64,000 nucleotides of DNA, from positions 1 to 64,000 of the forward strand of contig NZ_BAEI01000067.1 of the NCBI RefSeq assembly GCF_000241325.1. The letters are read 5' to 3'. Both the position numbers and the translations under genes were made by a program. Shown here one piece after another: positions 8,813-16,921 of the stretch. This stretch comes from Gordonia polyisoprenivorans NBRC 16320 = JCM 10675. Lineage in GTDB: Bacteria; Actinomycetota; Actinomycetes; Mycobacteriales; Mycobacteriaceae. The notes beneath the pieces are model-generated. The model ran no database searches, was not told where the DNA came from, and saw nothing but the letters and a program-made list of their open reading frames with translations. Within the stretch, counting starts at the first letter, position 1. The number at the start of each line of letters is the position of its first letter.

Positions 8813-8835
8813 CGGCTGGGAAGGACCTCACACTC

Positions 8836-9120
8836 ATGGACATCCTCGAAGCCATCCTCAAGGTTCTCGTCATCGGCATGATCTTCGGTGCCGGACTGCC
8901 CGCGCTCTTCGCCATCGGCATGCGGCTGCACTCGGCCGGCGCCGGTGACGCCAACGCCGACGGCACGGTCAGCGCGCCCAATCCGGCCCTGAAGGCCCTG
9001 GGCTATCTGTTCTTCGCCATCGTCGTCGCCGCGATCGTGGTCGGTCTGCTGTGGGTCACCCGCCAGACACTCTCCTACTACTTCGACTGGCAGATCTTCC
9101 CCGACTGGGCCTACAGCTGA
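8836..9120 (+). CDS. Small two-helix membrane protein of the pit locus
   Basis: 94 residues from the ATG at 8836, with GGGAAGGA about 10 nt upstream. Two hydrophobic segments (about 5-27 and 55-77) are joined by a small polar loop, and the tail is aromatic and acidic (YYFDWQIFPDW). There is no catalytic motif. It corresponds in position and size to the conserved small protein beside pitA in mycobacteria (Rv0544c). The gap after pitA is 23 bp, so it is probably co-transcribed and may be an accessory of the phosphate permease, but its function is not known. Confidence 0.8.
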   Translation: MDILEAILKVLVIGMIFGAGLPALFAIGMRLHSAGAGDANADGTVSAPNPALKALGYLFFAIVVAAIVVGLLWVTRQTLSYYFDWQIFPDWAYS

Positions 9121-9157
9121 TCCTCCAGACATCTCGTCCACACCGAGAAAGGCGATC

Positions 9158-9466
9158 ATGTCCTCTTCACTGTTCGACTCAGCCATCAACTGGATTCGCA
9201 AGGGGTATCCGGAAGGCATTCCGCCCACCGATTTCCCGCCCCTGCTCGCCCTGCTGATGCGCACCCTGACCGAGGAAGAGGTCACCAACGTGGCACTCGT
9301 CCTGGCCAAGGAAGGCTCCTCGGATTCCCCGGTGACCCCGGAGCGCATCAAGCAGGCGATCCTCGAGGTCACCGAGGCTCAGCCGACCGATGCGGAGATC
9401 AACCAGGTGGCGGCTCGGCTGGCCGCCGTCGGCTGGCCCCTGGCCGCCTCACCGGCAACAGCCTGA
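9158..9466 (+). CDS. DUF3349 protein
   Basis: 102 residues from the ATG at 9158, with GAGAAAGG 6 nt upstream. The family pattern is clear: WIRKGYPEGIPPTDFPPLLALL, then LTEEEVTNVALVLA, and a C-terminal helix-rich part ending AARLAAVGWPLA. It is the counterpart of Rv0543c of M. tuberculosis, a small soluble protein of unknown function always found by pitA and menE. No enzyme residues are apparent. It lies 37 bp downstream of the small membrane protein and is presumably in the pitA operon. Confidence 0.88.
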   Translation: MSSSLFDSAINWIRKGYPEGIPPTDFPPLLALLMRTLTEEEVTNVALVLAKEGSSDSPVTPERIKQAILEVTEAQPTDAEINQVAARLAAVGWPLAASPATA

Positions 9467-9617
9467 GTTCGATCCAGCGCCCATGGGGCGCCGAACAACC
9501 CGGACGACCTGCTTGCCAGGCGCCGGGTTGTTCGCTGCATATCCATCAATCGGCCCACTCAGCTTGCGTCCTACAATCGGCGGAGGGTTGGGCCCGCATA
9601 CGAGAAGGGGGTGCGTG

Positions 9618-10100
9618 ATGTCCGATCGACCGCTGGTCGCCAGGATCATCGCGTGGTTGCGCGCCGGATATCCACAGGGCGTGCCCGACCACGACTACGT
9701 ACCGCTCCTGGCCATCCTCCGACGACAACTGTCCGAGGACGAGGTCGAGCATGTGTCGGGTGAACTCATCAACGAGGCGGCCCCACCACCGGAACCCATC
9801 TCGAAGATCGACGCCGGGGTCAAGATCTCCGCGGTCACCCAGGAACTCCCACACGAGGCCGACCTCGCGCGCGTGCAGCAGTACCTCGAAGAGCACGGCT
9901 TCCCCTTCGACGACTCCCCGCTGAACCCGCCCTCCCCTCCCCCCGATGGTCGAGGCGCGAGGAGCGCCAGCGACGAACCTTCTCCCGATGGTCGAGGTGC
10001 GAGGAGCGATAGCGACGAGCCGTTCCCCGATGGTCGGGGTGCGAGGAGCGCCAGCGACGAGCCTCGAGACCCGCCCACCCCCGACGAGGACCAGCCCTGA
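9618..10100 (+). CDS. Second DUF3349 protein with a repeat-derived C-terminal tail
   Basis: 160 residues from the ATG at 9618, with GAGAAGGGGG upstream. Residues 1-100 are a DUF3349 paralogue of the previous gene (WLRAGYPQGVPDHDYVPLLAIL, then LSEDEVEHVSGELI, ending LEEHGFPFDDSPL). From about residue 108 the protein becomes three 14-residue repeats, PDGRGARSxSDEPx, encoded by a 42-bp tandem repeat. That DNA resembles the dispersed repeats near 49.4-49.7 kb, so the tail looks like repeat DNA read in frame, not a folded domain. The stop overlaps the proposed menE start. Confidence 0.85.
   Translation: MSDRPLVARIIAWLRAGYPQGVPDHDYVPLLAILRRQLSEDEVEHVSGELINEAAPPPEPISKIDAGVKISAVTQELPHEADLARVQQYLEEHGFPFDDSPLNPPSPPPDGRGARSASDEPSPDGRGARSDSDEPFPDGRGARSASDEPRDPPTPDEDQP
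9942..10067 (+). repeat. Three in-frame 42-bp tandem repeats
   Basis: Units begin at 9942, 9984 and 10026 and differ by a few bases. Each contains GATGGTCGAGG and GCGAGGAGCG and encodes PDGRGARSxSDEPx. On the opposite strand the unit reads GCTCGTCGCT ... CTCCTCGC ... CCTCGACCATC, resembling the repeats at 49427-49492 and 49676-49741. Confidence 0.85.
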
Positions 10101-11275
10101 AACCCCTCCGTCCTCTGGTACTGCGTCCTCTCCCCCTGCCGTCCGGACCGCAGGTCCTCGACCATCTCGACGACCTGCGCGCCATCCTCGACGGCTCGGC
10201 GGCCTTCGCGCCGGTCCCGGAGTCCGATCGTGAGTCGCGAATCCTGCACGACGCCTTCGGAATCGGGTCCGACGTCGTCGACGACGTCTCGCTGATCATC
10301 GCGACCTCCGGGAGCACCGGCACCCCCAAGGGCTCGCAGCACACGCCCGCCACCCTCGCCGCCTCGGCCCGCGCGACCGCCGACCATCTCGGCGGCGAGG
10401 GCAATTGGCTTCTCGCGCTGCCGCCGCACCACATCGCCGGATTGCAGGTGTTGTTGCGCGCGTTGGCCGCCGGGCACATCCCGGCCGTCCTCGATCTGTC
10501 GGCGGGTTTCGATCCCGATGCCTTCGCCGACACCCTCGATCGTTTCGAGGGTCCGCGCCGCTACACCTCACTGGTGCCCACCCAACTCGTCAAGGTCCTC
10601 GACTCGCCGCGCGCGACGGCCGCGCTCGCCGACGTCGACGCCCTGCTCGTCGGCGGCGCAGCCACTCCACAGCCGTTGCTGCACAAAGCGATCGACGCGG
10701 GCATCCCGATCGTGCGCACCTATGGGATGAGTGAGACCGCGGGCGGTTGCGTCTACGACGGTATTCCGTTGCACGGCATGCAGATCACCCTGGACGGGGC
10801 GAGCGCCGACGGCGTCGGGCGCGTCGAACTCACCGGACCGATGGTCGCGCAGGGCTATCGCCTGCTCCCCGACCATCCGGCCTTCGCCACGCCGGGCACC
10901 TTCCGCACCGACGACCTCGGACGTGTCGACGACGGCGTCCTACGGATCATCGGCCGCGCCGACGAAGCCATCTCCTCCGGCGGGCTCACGATCCTCCCGC
11001 AGGTCGTCGAGGCAGTCATCGTCGAGGACCCCGCGGTCGCCGAATGCGCCGTGATCGGGCTGCCCGACGCGCGTCTCGGCGAGAAGGTGGTGGCCGTCGT
11101 GGTGGAGTCCGATTCGGGTGCGGTGGACGCACAACGCCTTCGGGACGCGGTCACCGAGCGGCTCGATCGCTACGCCGCACCGCGCGAGGTGATCGTCGTG
11201 GCAGAGTTGCCCACCCGCGGCCCGGGTAAGGTTGATCGACGCACACTCCGCACCCGGTTGACGCCGCAGACGTAG
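10097..11275 (+). CDS. menE: o-Succinylbenzoate-CoA ligase
   Basis: 392 residues if translation starts at the CTG at 10097, which overlaps the preceding TGA (CTGA) and has GAGGA 6 nt upstream. No ATG, GTG or TTG is available before the A3 motif; the first downstream ATG-type start (about 10442) would remove it. AMP-binding motifs: [15 protein letters not shown] (A3), RTYGMSETAGGCVYDG (A5), FRTDDLGRVDDGVLRIIGRADEAISSGG (A7/A8), and PGKVDRRTL with the A10 lysine. The enzyme forms o-succinylbenzoyl-CoA in menaquinone synthesis. It is about 30 residues longer than usual actinobacterial MenE at the N-terminus, so a slightly later CTG (10115 or 10121) is possible. Synteny with Rv0542c agrees. Confidence 0.9.
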   Translation: MKPLRPLVLRPLPLPSGPQVLDHLDDLRAILDGSAAFAPVPESDRESRILHDAFGIGSDVVDDVSLIIATSGSTGTPKGSQHTPATLAASARATADHLGGEGNWLLALPPHHIAGLQVLLRALAAGHIPAVLDLSAGFDPDAFADTLDRFEGPRRYTSLVPTQLVKVLDSPRATAALADVDALLVGGAATPQPLLHKAIDAGIPIVRTYGMSETAGGCVYDGIPLHGMQITLDGASADGVGRVELTGPMVAQGYRLLPDHPAFATPGTFRTDDLGRVDDGVLRIIGRADEAISSGGLTILPQVVEAVIVEDPAVAECAVIGLPDARLGEKVVAVVVESDSGAVDAQRLRDAVTERLDRYAAPREVIVVAELPTRGPGKVDRRTLRTRLTPQT

Positions 11276-11312
11276 CAGAAGGTTCGCCCAGGGCGTGACG
11301 TTCTGCTACGTC
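11269..11312. terminator. Bidirectional hairpin terminator between menE and the AcpS-like gene
   Basis: Inverted repeat GACGTAGCAGAA (11269-11280) and TTCTGCTACGTC (11301-11312), with an inner stem CGCCC-A-GGGCG at 11285-11295, forms a near-continuous stem. It spans the menE stop and the end of the convergent AcpS-like gene. There is no U-run. The arm shares GTAGCAGAAGGT with the hairpin at 17887-17936, also at a convergent gene junction. Confidence 0.7.
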
Positions 11313-11704
11313 GGGACGGCGTCGGAGGGTGGATCACTCACGAAGCCCGCGACCATCGCCATGGCCTGGGTCGCGGTGTGCGACAACGACACCGATGCGC
11401 CGTTCCAGCCACGCTGTTCGGCGAGCCTTCCCACGCTGCCGGTGAGTTCGATCCTCGGCACCCCACCGGCGCCGACGATCTCGATCTCGGTCAGCGGCGT
11501 TGGGGCGTCGACGATCGTCAATGCCTTGATCACCGCTTCCTTGGCCGCGAACCGCGCCGCCAGACGTTCGGCGAACGCCGGCCCGGCACACGCCGCGATC
11601 TCCCGTTCGGTGTAGATGCGCCGCAGGTAACGGTCGCCGAACTGCGCGACCGACTCGGCGACGTCGGCGACGTCGACCAGATCGCACCCGACGGAGATCC
11701 TCAT
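11306..11704 (-). CDS. AcpS-type 4'-phosphopantetheinyl transferase
   Basis: 132 residues from the ATG at 11704, which overlaps the stop of the upstream GH2-like gene (ATGA). Family motifs: GCDLVDVADVAES near the N-terminus with the magnesium-binding Asp8, and ERLAARFAAKEAVIKAL with Glu56 in the KEA motif. The enzyme transfers phosphopantetheine from CoA to a carrier-protein serine. As the last gene of the operon that begins with the small carrier protein at 15161-15406, it probably activates that protein and is not the fatty-acid-synthase AcpS, though cross-action on the NRPSs cannot be excluded (large NRPSs usually need Sfp-type enzymes). Confidence 0.85.
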   Translation of the reverse strand: MRISVGCDLVDVADVAESVAQFGDRYLRRIYTEREIAACAGPAFAERLAARFAAKEAVIKALTIVDAPTPLTEIEIVGAGGVPRIELTGSVGRLAEQRGWNGASVSLSHTATQAMAMVAGFVSDPPSDAVPT

Positions 11705-14199
11705 GACGCCGCAGAAGGGCCGACAGCAGTGGACGCCACGACTGCAGGGGCCACGACGGCCACGGTCTCCCGCGCATCGATCGACGAGACTGCGCCCCGG
11801 GGCCCCGACGCCTGCGGTGCCGTCCCGTCCGCCGGCGTGGCGCGGATCGTGTGGGTGTGCTCGGCGACGAGGTGAAAACAGTTGTCCGACAACACCCATC
11901 CGGGCACGTTCAGACAGACGTAGCGCAGGCTGGTCTCGGCTCGGACGTCGATCAGCCATCCGCCGGCGTCGTCGGTGCGGGCCTGCGCTCTCAACCCCGA
12001 CCGGATGGGCGCGGCGAGCGGCGCCACGATCAGCGCATCGCGACGCATCACCTGCTCCCCGACGACGAACTCGACGAGTACCGCCGCGGCAACTGGCGGC
12101 CCGAACCGGTAGGCGTGTGACAAATCGGTGAAGGCACCGGTGAGGTCGGCGTCGGCTCTCGTCACCGACGACCGTGGTTCGACGACGATCGCGGACTCGC
12201 CCTCGACCACCACCCGCCCCGCGTCGTCGACGGCACGCAACCGCACGATGCCGGCGAGTTCGTCTGCGGTGTCGTTGTGCAGGTCGATGCGCAGTCCGCG
12301 CTGACCGCAGTTGTCGATCGTGAGCGCCACCGGCGCCCAGACCCTGGCCAGCGCGGCGAGCGGCAGTTTCGCGGTTCCCCGGTGATCGAGCAGCCCCCAC
12401 CCCGCCCCGGGGCGTAAGTCCTTGGCGTTCAACACCAGTGCCCCTGCGCATCCCGAGTCCGGGCGTCGCCAGAACCGGTAGCAGTTCACCATCGCCTCGG
12501 CGACGGCGAGCCGGCCGAGTTGCAGGTAGCGTCCGGGATCAACGCGACGGACCTGCAGCGGATCCACACCGAACACTTCACGGACGTAGAAGTCGCGAAC
12601 ATCCTCGAAGTCCCAGGAGGCGGTCCGGTCCCGTGGAACCCCACGTTTCCAGTCCGGGTGCTGGCCGGCGGCGCCGAGCGAACCGAAGTCCGACTCCACG
12701 GCCTCGTCGGACGCCGGGATGGCGAACGCCAGGGATTCGGCGGCGAAACGCACACCCGCGGTACGGACGTCGTCGAGCCCGTTCATGTAGCCACCGACAC
12801 CGAACCAATGGGCGATCCCGTTGTCGGAGCGAATCGCCAGCGGCGTCGGAGCCTCGGTGTCGTCGGACCACGACGACGGGCTCGCCACGACGTACGGAAC
12901 TCCGCTGACGCGCTCGACGACGCCGCGCAGCTTCGTCTCGATAAGCGGCAGAGATAGGGATTCGCTGGCGACGCCCATCATCTCGGGCTGCTGCAGGGTT
13001 TCGCTACCACCACTGACCACCGCGAGCGCGGGGTTGCCCGCGTGCCGGGTCAGCAGGTGATCGACCTCCGCGCACACCACGTCGTCGAGATCCTCCGGCG
13101 GATCGAAGGTGGTCAGCATCGCGTCCTGCCACACGAGCATGCCGAGTTCGGCACACAACTCATAGAACTCGGCTTGTTCGGGGGTGAAGCCACCCATCAC
13201 CCGCACCACGTTCGCGCCGGCGTCGCGCAGCACGAGCAGCTGCTCGCGGATCATTTCGCGGTCGGCGGTCATCGCCCGCGGGTCCGGCGGCACCCACACC
13301 GCACCACGGCAGAAGACGTCGATCTCGTTGACCGACAACCGGAAAGCACCTCTGGCACGCTCGGCCCGCACGGTACGGAATCCGATGCGACGTTCGGCGG
13401 ACACCCCGCCCGCGGTGATCCGCAGCCGGTACGTGGCCGGGTCACCGTAGCCGTGCGGATACCAGCGTCGGGGCTCGGCCAGCGCCACCTGACCGACCAG
13501 CTCGGCCGGAGACCCCACACGGGCGCACAGATCACCGACCGCGACGGTGGCTCCCGCCTCGTCGAGCACCTCGACCGTCGCCACGTCGGGGGCTTCCGCA
13601 CCCGTCCACCGGGCACACACGTCGACGCGGCCGGTATCGGAGTCGACGCCGACCGAGCACAGTTCCACTTGCGGCCCAGGTCGCACGACCACCGGACGCC
13701 ACGCGCCGACGACCGGCGGCACCCCGCCGTAGACCGGAGCCCGTCCAATCAAAGATGTTCGCGCCCAACGCATTCCCTGCGCCGAGACCAGCGTGGAACG
13801 CCAACGTCCGCGAGGGCGTCTGCGCGACAGCCACGTGCGCAACGAACCGGACCAGATCGCGATCTCGTGGGTGCCCGCCGTCATCGGACACCGCACGGGC
13901 AGGAACATCGACTCGACGTCGGCGACGTGGACGCGGTCGACGAACACCGCGCCCGGCGGCGTCAATCCTTCGAAGTCGACGACGCCGGAGCGCTCGACGG
14001 TGACCATTGCCACCAGCCACCAGTCGGAGTCGTCGACGGTGTCGGGGTCGGCCGGTTCGAGCTCGGAACCGGCCACCAGGTGACCCACCGGACCGGGTGC
14101 GGCGATCTCCATCGACGGCAGGGTTGCGTCGTCGAGGACCGCCGGATCGGGCTCGGCGGACGGCACACCACGAACCAGCCGCCACCGTGCCTCGACCAT
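11701..14199 (-). CDS. Glycoside hydrolase family 2 (beta-mannosidase)-like protein in an aminoacyl-carrier-protein cluster
   Basis: 832 residues without a signal peptide, so probably cytoplasmic. The GH2 pattern is clear: RRWYPHGYGDPATYRLRI and IGFRTVR in the immunoglobulin-like domain, then LLVLRDAGANVVRVMGGFTPEQ and CAELGMLVWQDAM in the barrel. The acid/base position is Glu400 (VVSGGSE), but the usual preceding asparagine is serine. The nucleophile position is Glu488 (RFAAESLAFAIP). Both carboxylates remain, so hydrolysis is possible, but the Asn-to-Ser change and the context suggest a changed role. The start (ATG 14199) shares one base with the DUF1839 stop (TGATG) and its stop overlaps the AcpS-like start. 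The true substrate is unknown. Confidence 0.75.
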   Translation of the reverse strand: MVEARWRLVRGVPSAEPDPAVLDDATLPSMEIAAPGPVGHLVAGSELEPADPDTVDDSDWWLVAMVTVERSGVVDFEGLTPPGAVFVDRVHVADVESMFLPVRCPMTAGTHEIAIWSGSLRTWLSRRRPRGRWRSTLVSAQGMRWARTSLIGRAPVYGGVPPVVGAWRPVVVRPGPQVELCSVGVDSDTGRVDVCARWTGAEAPDVATVEVLDEAGATVAVGDLCARVGSPAELVGQVALAEPRRWYPHGYGDPATYRLRITAGGVSAERRIGFRTVRAERARGAFRLSVNEIDVFCRGAVWVPPDPRAMTADREMIREQLLVLRDAGANVVRVMGGFTPEQAEFYELCAELGMLVWQDAMLTTFDPPEDLDDVVCAEVDHLLTRHAGNPALAVVSGGSETLQQPEMMGVASESLSLPLIETKLRGVVERVSGVPYVVASPSSWSDDTEAPTPLAIRSDNGIAHWFGVGGYMNGLDDVRTAGVRFAAESLAFAIPASDEAVESDFGSLGAAGQHPDWKRGVPRDRTASWDFEDVRDFYVREVFGVDPLQVRRVDPGRYLQLGRLAVAEAMVNCYRFWRRPDSGCAGALVLNAKDLRPGAGWGLLDHRGTAKLPLAALARVWAPVALTIDNCGQRGLRIDLHNDTADELAGIVRLRAVDDAGRVVVEGESAIVVEPRSSVTRADADLTGAFTDLSHAYRFGPPVAAAVLVEFVVGEQVMRRDALIVAPLAAPIRSGLRAQARTDDAGGWLIDVRAETSLRYVCLNVPGWVLSDNCFHLVAEHTHTIRATPADGTAPQASGPRGAVSSIDARETVAVVAPAVVASTAVGPSAAS

Positions 14200-15164
14200 C
14201 AGCGGCGCACGCTCGCGTCGATGATGTCCAGTGCCTGCTGCCAGTTGTCGGCCATCGTGGCCATCGTCTCGGAGACGTCGACCTTGCGTCCGCGGGCGGC
14301 ACGAGCCATCTTGAACTGCACCGCCTTCGCGCTCGAGGCGACCTCACGCAGCAACGGCGCCGCACGCTCGCCGCCCTCGGCGCCGAAGTCGGGCAACCGG
14401 TCGGCGAGGTCTGCGGCGATCTCGGCGGTGGCGCCGGACTGCCGCAGCGTCGCGAACGCCCAGACATGGAACACCTCGACACCGGCGTCGGGCAGCCAGT
14501 CCACCGCGGCGGCGACCGTCTCGGTGAGCGCCTTGACCGGATTGGCGGCGGGTCGACGGTCGAGGTGGGCACGAACGATCGTCAACGCATCGACTGCAGC
14601 GTCGGCGGGGCCGATCCTGCGCACCTGCTCGACGTAGGGCAACAGCACCCATTCCGAGGTGGGGCCCAGATTGAACACGCCGACGAAGTCGTCGCCCTCG
14701 AGCTGATGCACGCCACTGTTGTGCACGTAGGTCATCTGCCCTGCGGTTCGATCGACCCGCAGCGGAACGATCGTCGTCTTGACGTGGCCCGAGCGGTAGT
14801 CGGTGCCCGCGGTGTCCGGCAACCACCAGCTATCGACCTCGACGGTGTGCAGAAGCCCCCGCGCACGGCCGCTCTCGACGGTGTCGAGGACCGGCCGCCA
14901 CAGGGTCTCCTCGGCGACCTGCAGGCCGTAGAGGTCGCGGATGTCGGCGGGGTCGGGCTTGACGAAGGTCCACTGCTCGCCGTCGTGATCGGCCGAGAGC
15001 GCACACGCGTACATCGGTACCGGGTCGTGCCCGAGCGTGTGCAGGAGCTCGATCCACAGATCGAGGTAGCAGTTCGTCTCCGGCCAGATCCGGTCCCCGG
15101 AGTGGCTGGGATGCGAACCGCGATCCTCGACGACGTCGAGCAGAGTGGGTGCCTCGGCGGTCAT
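14199..15164 (-). CDS. DUF1839 family protein
   Basis: 321 residues from the ATG at 15164, overlapping the carrier-protein stop (ATGA). Features include an early ETNCYLDLWIELLHTLGHDP segment, with a cysteine typical of the family, WTFVKPDPADIRDLYGLQV, and VEVDSWWLPDTAGTDYRSGHVKTTI. No membrane segment or signal is seen. DUF1839 genes accompany amino acid:carrier-protein ligases in rhizobia and other bacteria; acyl transfer from the charged carrier protein has been suggested by context only. The biochemical role is not established. Translational coupling on both sides implies stoichiometric production with the carrier protein and the GH2-like protein. Confidence 0.8.
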   Translation of the reverse strand: MTAEAPTLLDVVEDRGSHPSHSGDRIWPETNCYLDLWIELLHTLGHDPVPMYACALSADHDGEQWTFVKPDPADIRDLYGLQVAEETLWRPVLDTVESGRARGLLHTVEVDSWWLPDTAGTDYRSGHVKTTIVPLRVDRTAGQMTYVHNSGVHQLEGDDFVGVFNLGPTSEWVLLPYVEQVRRIGPADAAVDALTIVRAHLDRRPAANPVKALTETVAAAVDWLPDAGVEVFHVWAFATLRQSGATAEIAADLADRLPDFGAEGGERAAPLLREVASSAKAVQFKMARAARGRKVDVSETMATMADNWQQALDIIDASVRR

Positions 15165-15406
15165 GCCGCCTCGGCCACCAACTTGCGGACGACCGCTGCC
15201 ATCGAGTCGATCGAGGTGAACGTGGCCTTCTTCAGCGTCTCGTCGGGAAACTCGACGTCGAACTCGTCCTCGAGAGCGAGCATCACGTTCACGCTGGCGT
15301 GCGAGGTGAAGCCCAGGGTGAACAAGTCGTCGGCGGTTCCGAAAGAATCCGCGGCGACGGCCAATTTGCCGTGTGCCGCGAGGATTTCGCGGATCTTTTC
15401 TTCCAT
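15161..15406 (-). CDS. Stand-alone carrier protein of the amino acid:[carrier protein] ligase system
   Basis: 81 residues, acidic, from an ATG at 15406 with AGAGGA 8 nt upstream. The phosphopantetheine site is Ser35 in LFTLGFTSHASVNVMLALEDEF; the G-F/L-T-S form is typical of carrier proteins paired with aaRS-like ligases and differs from the D-S-L of fatty-acid ACPs. A four-helix ACP fold is expected. It is the first gene of a minus-strand operon (carrier protein, DUF1839, GH2-like, AcpS-like) and lies opposite the divergent acyl-CoA dehydrogenase and ligase genes. In characterised homologues the ligase loads glycine or alanine on the pantetheine thiol. Confidence 0.88.
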   Translation of the reverse strand: MEEKIREILAAHGKLAVAADSFGTADDLFTLGFTSHASVNVMLALEDEFDVEFPDETLKKATFTSIDSMAAVVRKLVAEAA

Positions 15407-15554
15407 TGTTGTGGTCCTCTGGGTTAGGGAGCGTGGCTGCGCTTCAACTGTCGATTCGGCGGACGATTACGTTACTTTCCACGCCACAGCCGAAATGTAT
15501 TCCGGCAAGACCAGTGCCGAAAGTCCCCAAAAGCCTTCGTCACCTTGGCAATCG

Positions 15555-15583
15555 TTGCCGATGTCGCAGGTAGAAGATACACT
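15555..15583 (+). promoter_or_regulatory. Candidate promoter of the acyl-CoA dehydrogenase / ligase operon
   Basis: TTGCCG (15555-15560), a 17-bp spacer and TACACT (15578-15583) lie in the 279-bp divergent gap. Both hexamers match four of six consensus positions. A transcript would begin near 15590, about 95 nt before the ATG at 15686. No convincing promoter was found on the minus strand of the same gap, although one must exist for the carrier-protein operon. Nothing else was recognised between 15407 and 15685. Confidence 0.45.
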
Positions 15584-15685
15584 AACCATCGCTGCGCAGT
15601 CCTACTCGCGCTGTGACAACGACCGCGACGTGGGGATTGCGGGACCGTTTTCTCATCCATAACCATTTTTCTCTGGAGTACACCC

Positions 15686-16828
15686 ATGCCCGCGCAATCT
15701 GCCCAGCTCGACGCGTCAGCCGTGGTCAAAGCCGCTGCCCCGGCCGCCGATGATGTCGACCGGAACGCCCGATTCCCTCACGAGGCCGTCGAGGCCATGC
15801 GCGATGCAGGACTTCTGTCGTGCTCGCTGCCGACCGAACTCGGTGGTCGGTCGGCCTCGATCACCGAGCTCGCCGCCGTCGCACGCCAGATCGGCGCCGC
15901 CTGCAGTTCTGCGGCAATGATCTTCGCGATGCACCACACTCAGGCCCTTACGCTGCGGTTTCACGGTGCCCAGGGTGATATCGCCGAGCTGACGAGGCAG
16001 GTCGCCACCGACGAATCGCTCCTCGCATCGGCCACCACCGAGATCACCACCGGTGGTGACGTCCGGACGTCGACGTGCGCTGTCGAGGTCGACGGTGACC
16101 GTGCTCGCCTGGAGAAAAACGCCCCGGTGATCTCCTACGGAGAATTCGCCGATTACATCTGCACCACCGCCCGTCGCTCCCCCGACAGCCCGCCGAGCGA
16201 CCAGGTTCTTGTGGTCTGTCCGAAGGACCAGACCACCCTCGAGCCCACATCTTCTTGGGACACTTTGGGATTCCGCGGCACGTGCAGCCCGGGATTCATC
16301 TTGAAAACCGAGACATCTGTCACGAATATCGTGCCGGTTGATTATGCAACCATTTCCGCGCACACCATGTTGCCCGGTTCGCACACCTTGTGGTCGTCGG
16401 TGTGGCTGGGTATTGCCGACGCCGCGATCGCCAAGACTCGCGACCAGGTGCGCGCCGCGGCCCGCAAGAGCGCCGGCACCCCGCCGCCGCAGGCACTGAA
16501 ATTCGCGGATCTGCTCGTCGAGCATCAGTCGTTTGAGAGTTCGGTGACCAACGAGATCCGGCGGTACCAGACGTTTTTGGACAGCGACGAGAACGAGACG
16601 ACGATCGGCTTCGCCCTGGCGATGAACAATCTCAAGATCATGGCGTCGACGCGCGTCGTCGAGGTGGTGGCCGGCGCACTGGCGATCTGCGGGATCAACG
16701 GATACCGGGAAGACCACCCGGCGTCGATGGGCCGACTGCTGCGCGACGCCTACGGGCCGGCACTGATGGTGTCCAACGAGCGTATTCGCGCCAATAACTC
16801 GCAGCTGGTCCTGGCATTGCGCAAATAG
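15686..16828 (+). CDS. Acyl-CoA dehydrogenase-family flavoprotein
   Basis: 380 residues from the ATG at 15686, with CTGGAG 8 nt upstream. The acyl-CoA dehydrogenase fold is seen from the N-terminal helical domain (FPHEAVEAMRDAGLLSCSLPTELGG) through the beta-domain segment WDTLGFRGTCSPGF to the C-terminal helices (VAGALAICGINGYREDHPASMGRLLRDAYGP, ending in family-like MVSNERIRANNSQLVLAL). The usual catalytic glutamate cannot be assigned by eye. Because it precedes a carrier-protein ligase by 93 bp, it may oxidise an aminoacyl or acyl thioester on the carrier protein, as flavoproteins do in NRPS tailoring, but this is inference. Confidence 0.85.
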   Translation: MPAQSAQLDASAVVKAAAPAADDVDRNARFPHEAVEAMRDAGLLSCSLPTELGGRSASITELAAVARQIGAACSSAAMIFAMHHTQALTLRFHGAQGDIAELTRQVATDESLLASATTEITTGGDVRTSTCAVEVDGDRARLEKNAPVISYGEFADYICTTARRSPDSPPSDQVLVVCPKDQTTLEPTSSWDTLGFRGTCSPGFILKTETSVTNIVPVDYATISAHTMLPGSHTLWSSVWLGIADAAIAKTRDQVRAAARKSAGTPPPQALKFADLLVEHQSFESSVTNEIRRYQTFLDSDENETTIGFALAMNNLKIMASTRVVEVVAGALAICGINGYREDHPASMGRLLRDAYGPALMVSNERIRANNSQLVLALRK

Positions 16829-16921
16829 CGCACGCACAGCCATGACTTCAGCGACCATGATGGGCATTGATGCACACGGGCAGAATGCCTACGTCCCCGT
16901 AATGAAAATGGAGCACCACAG

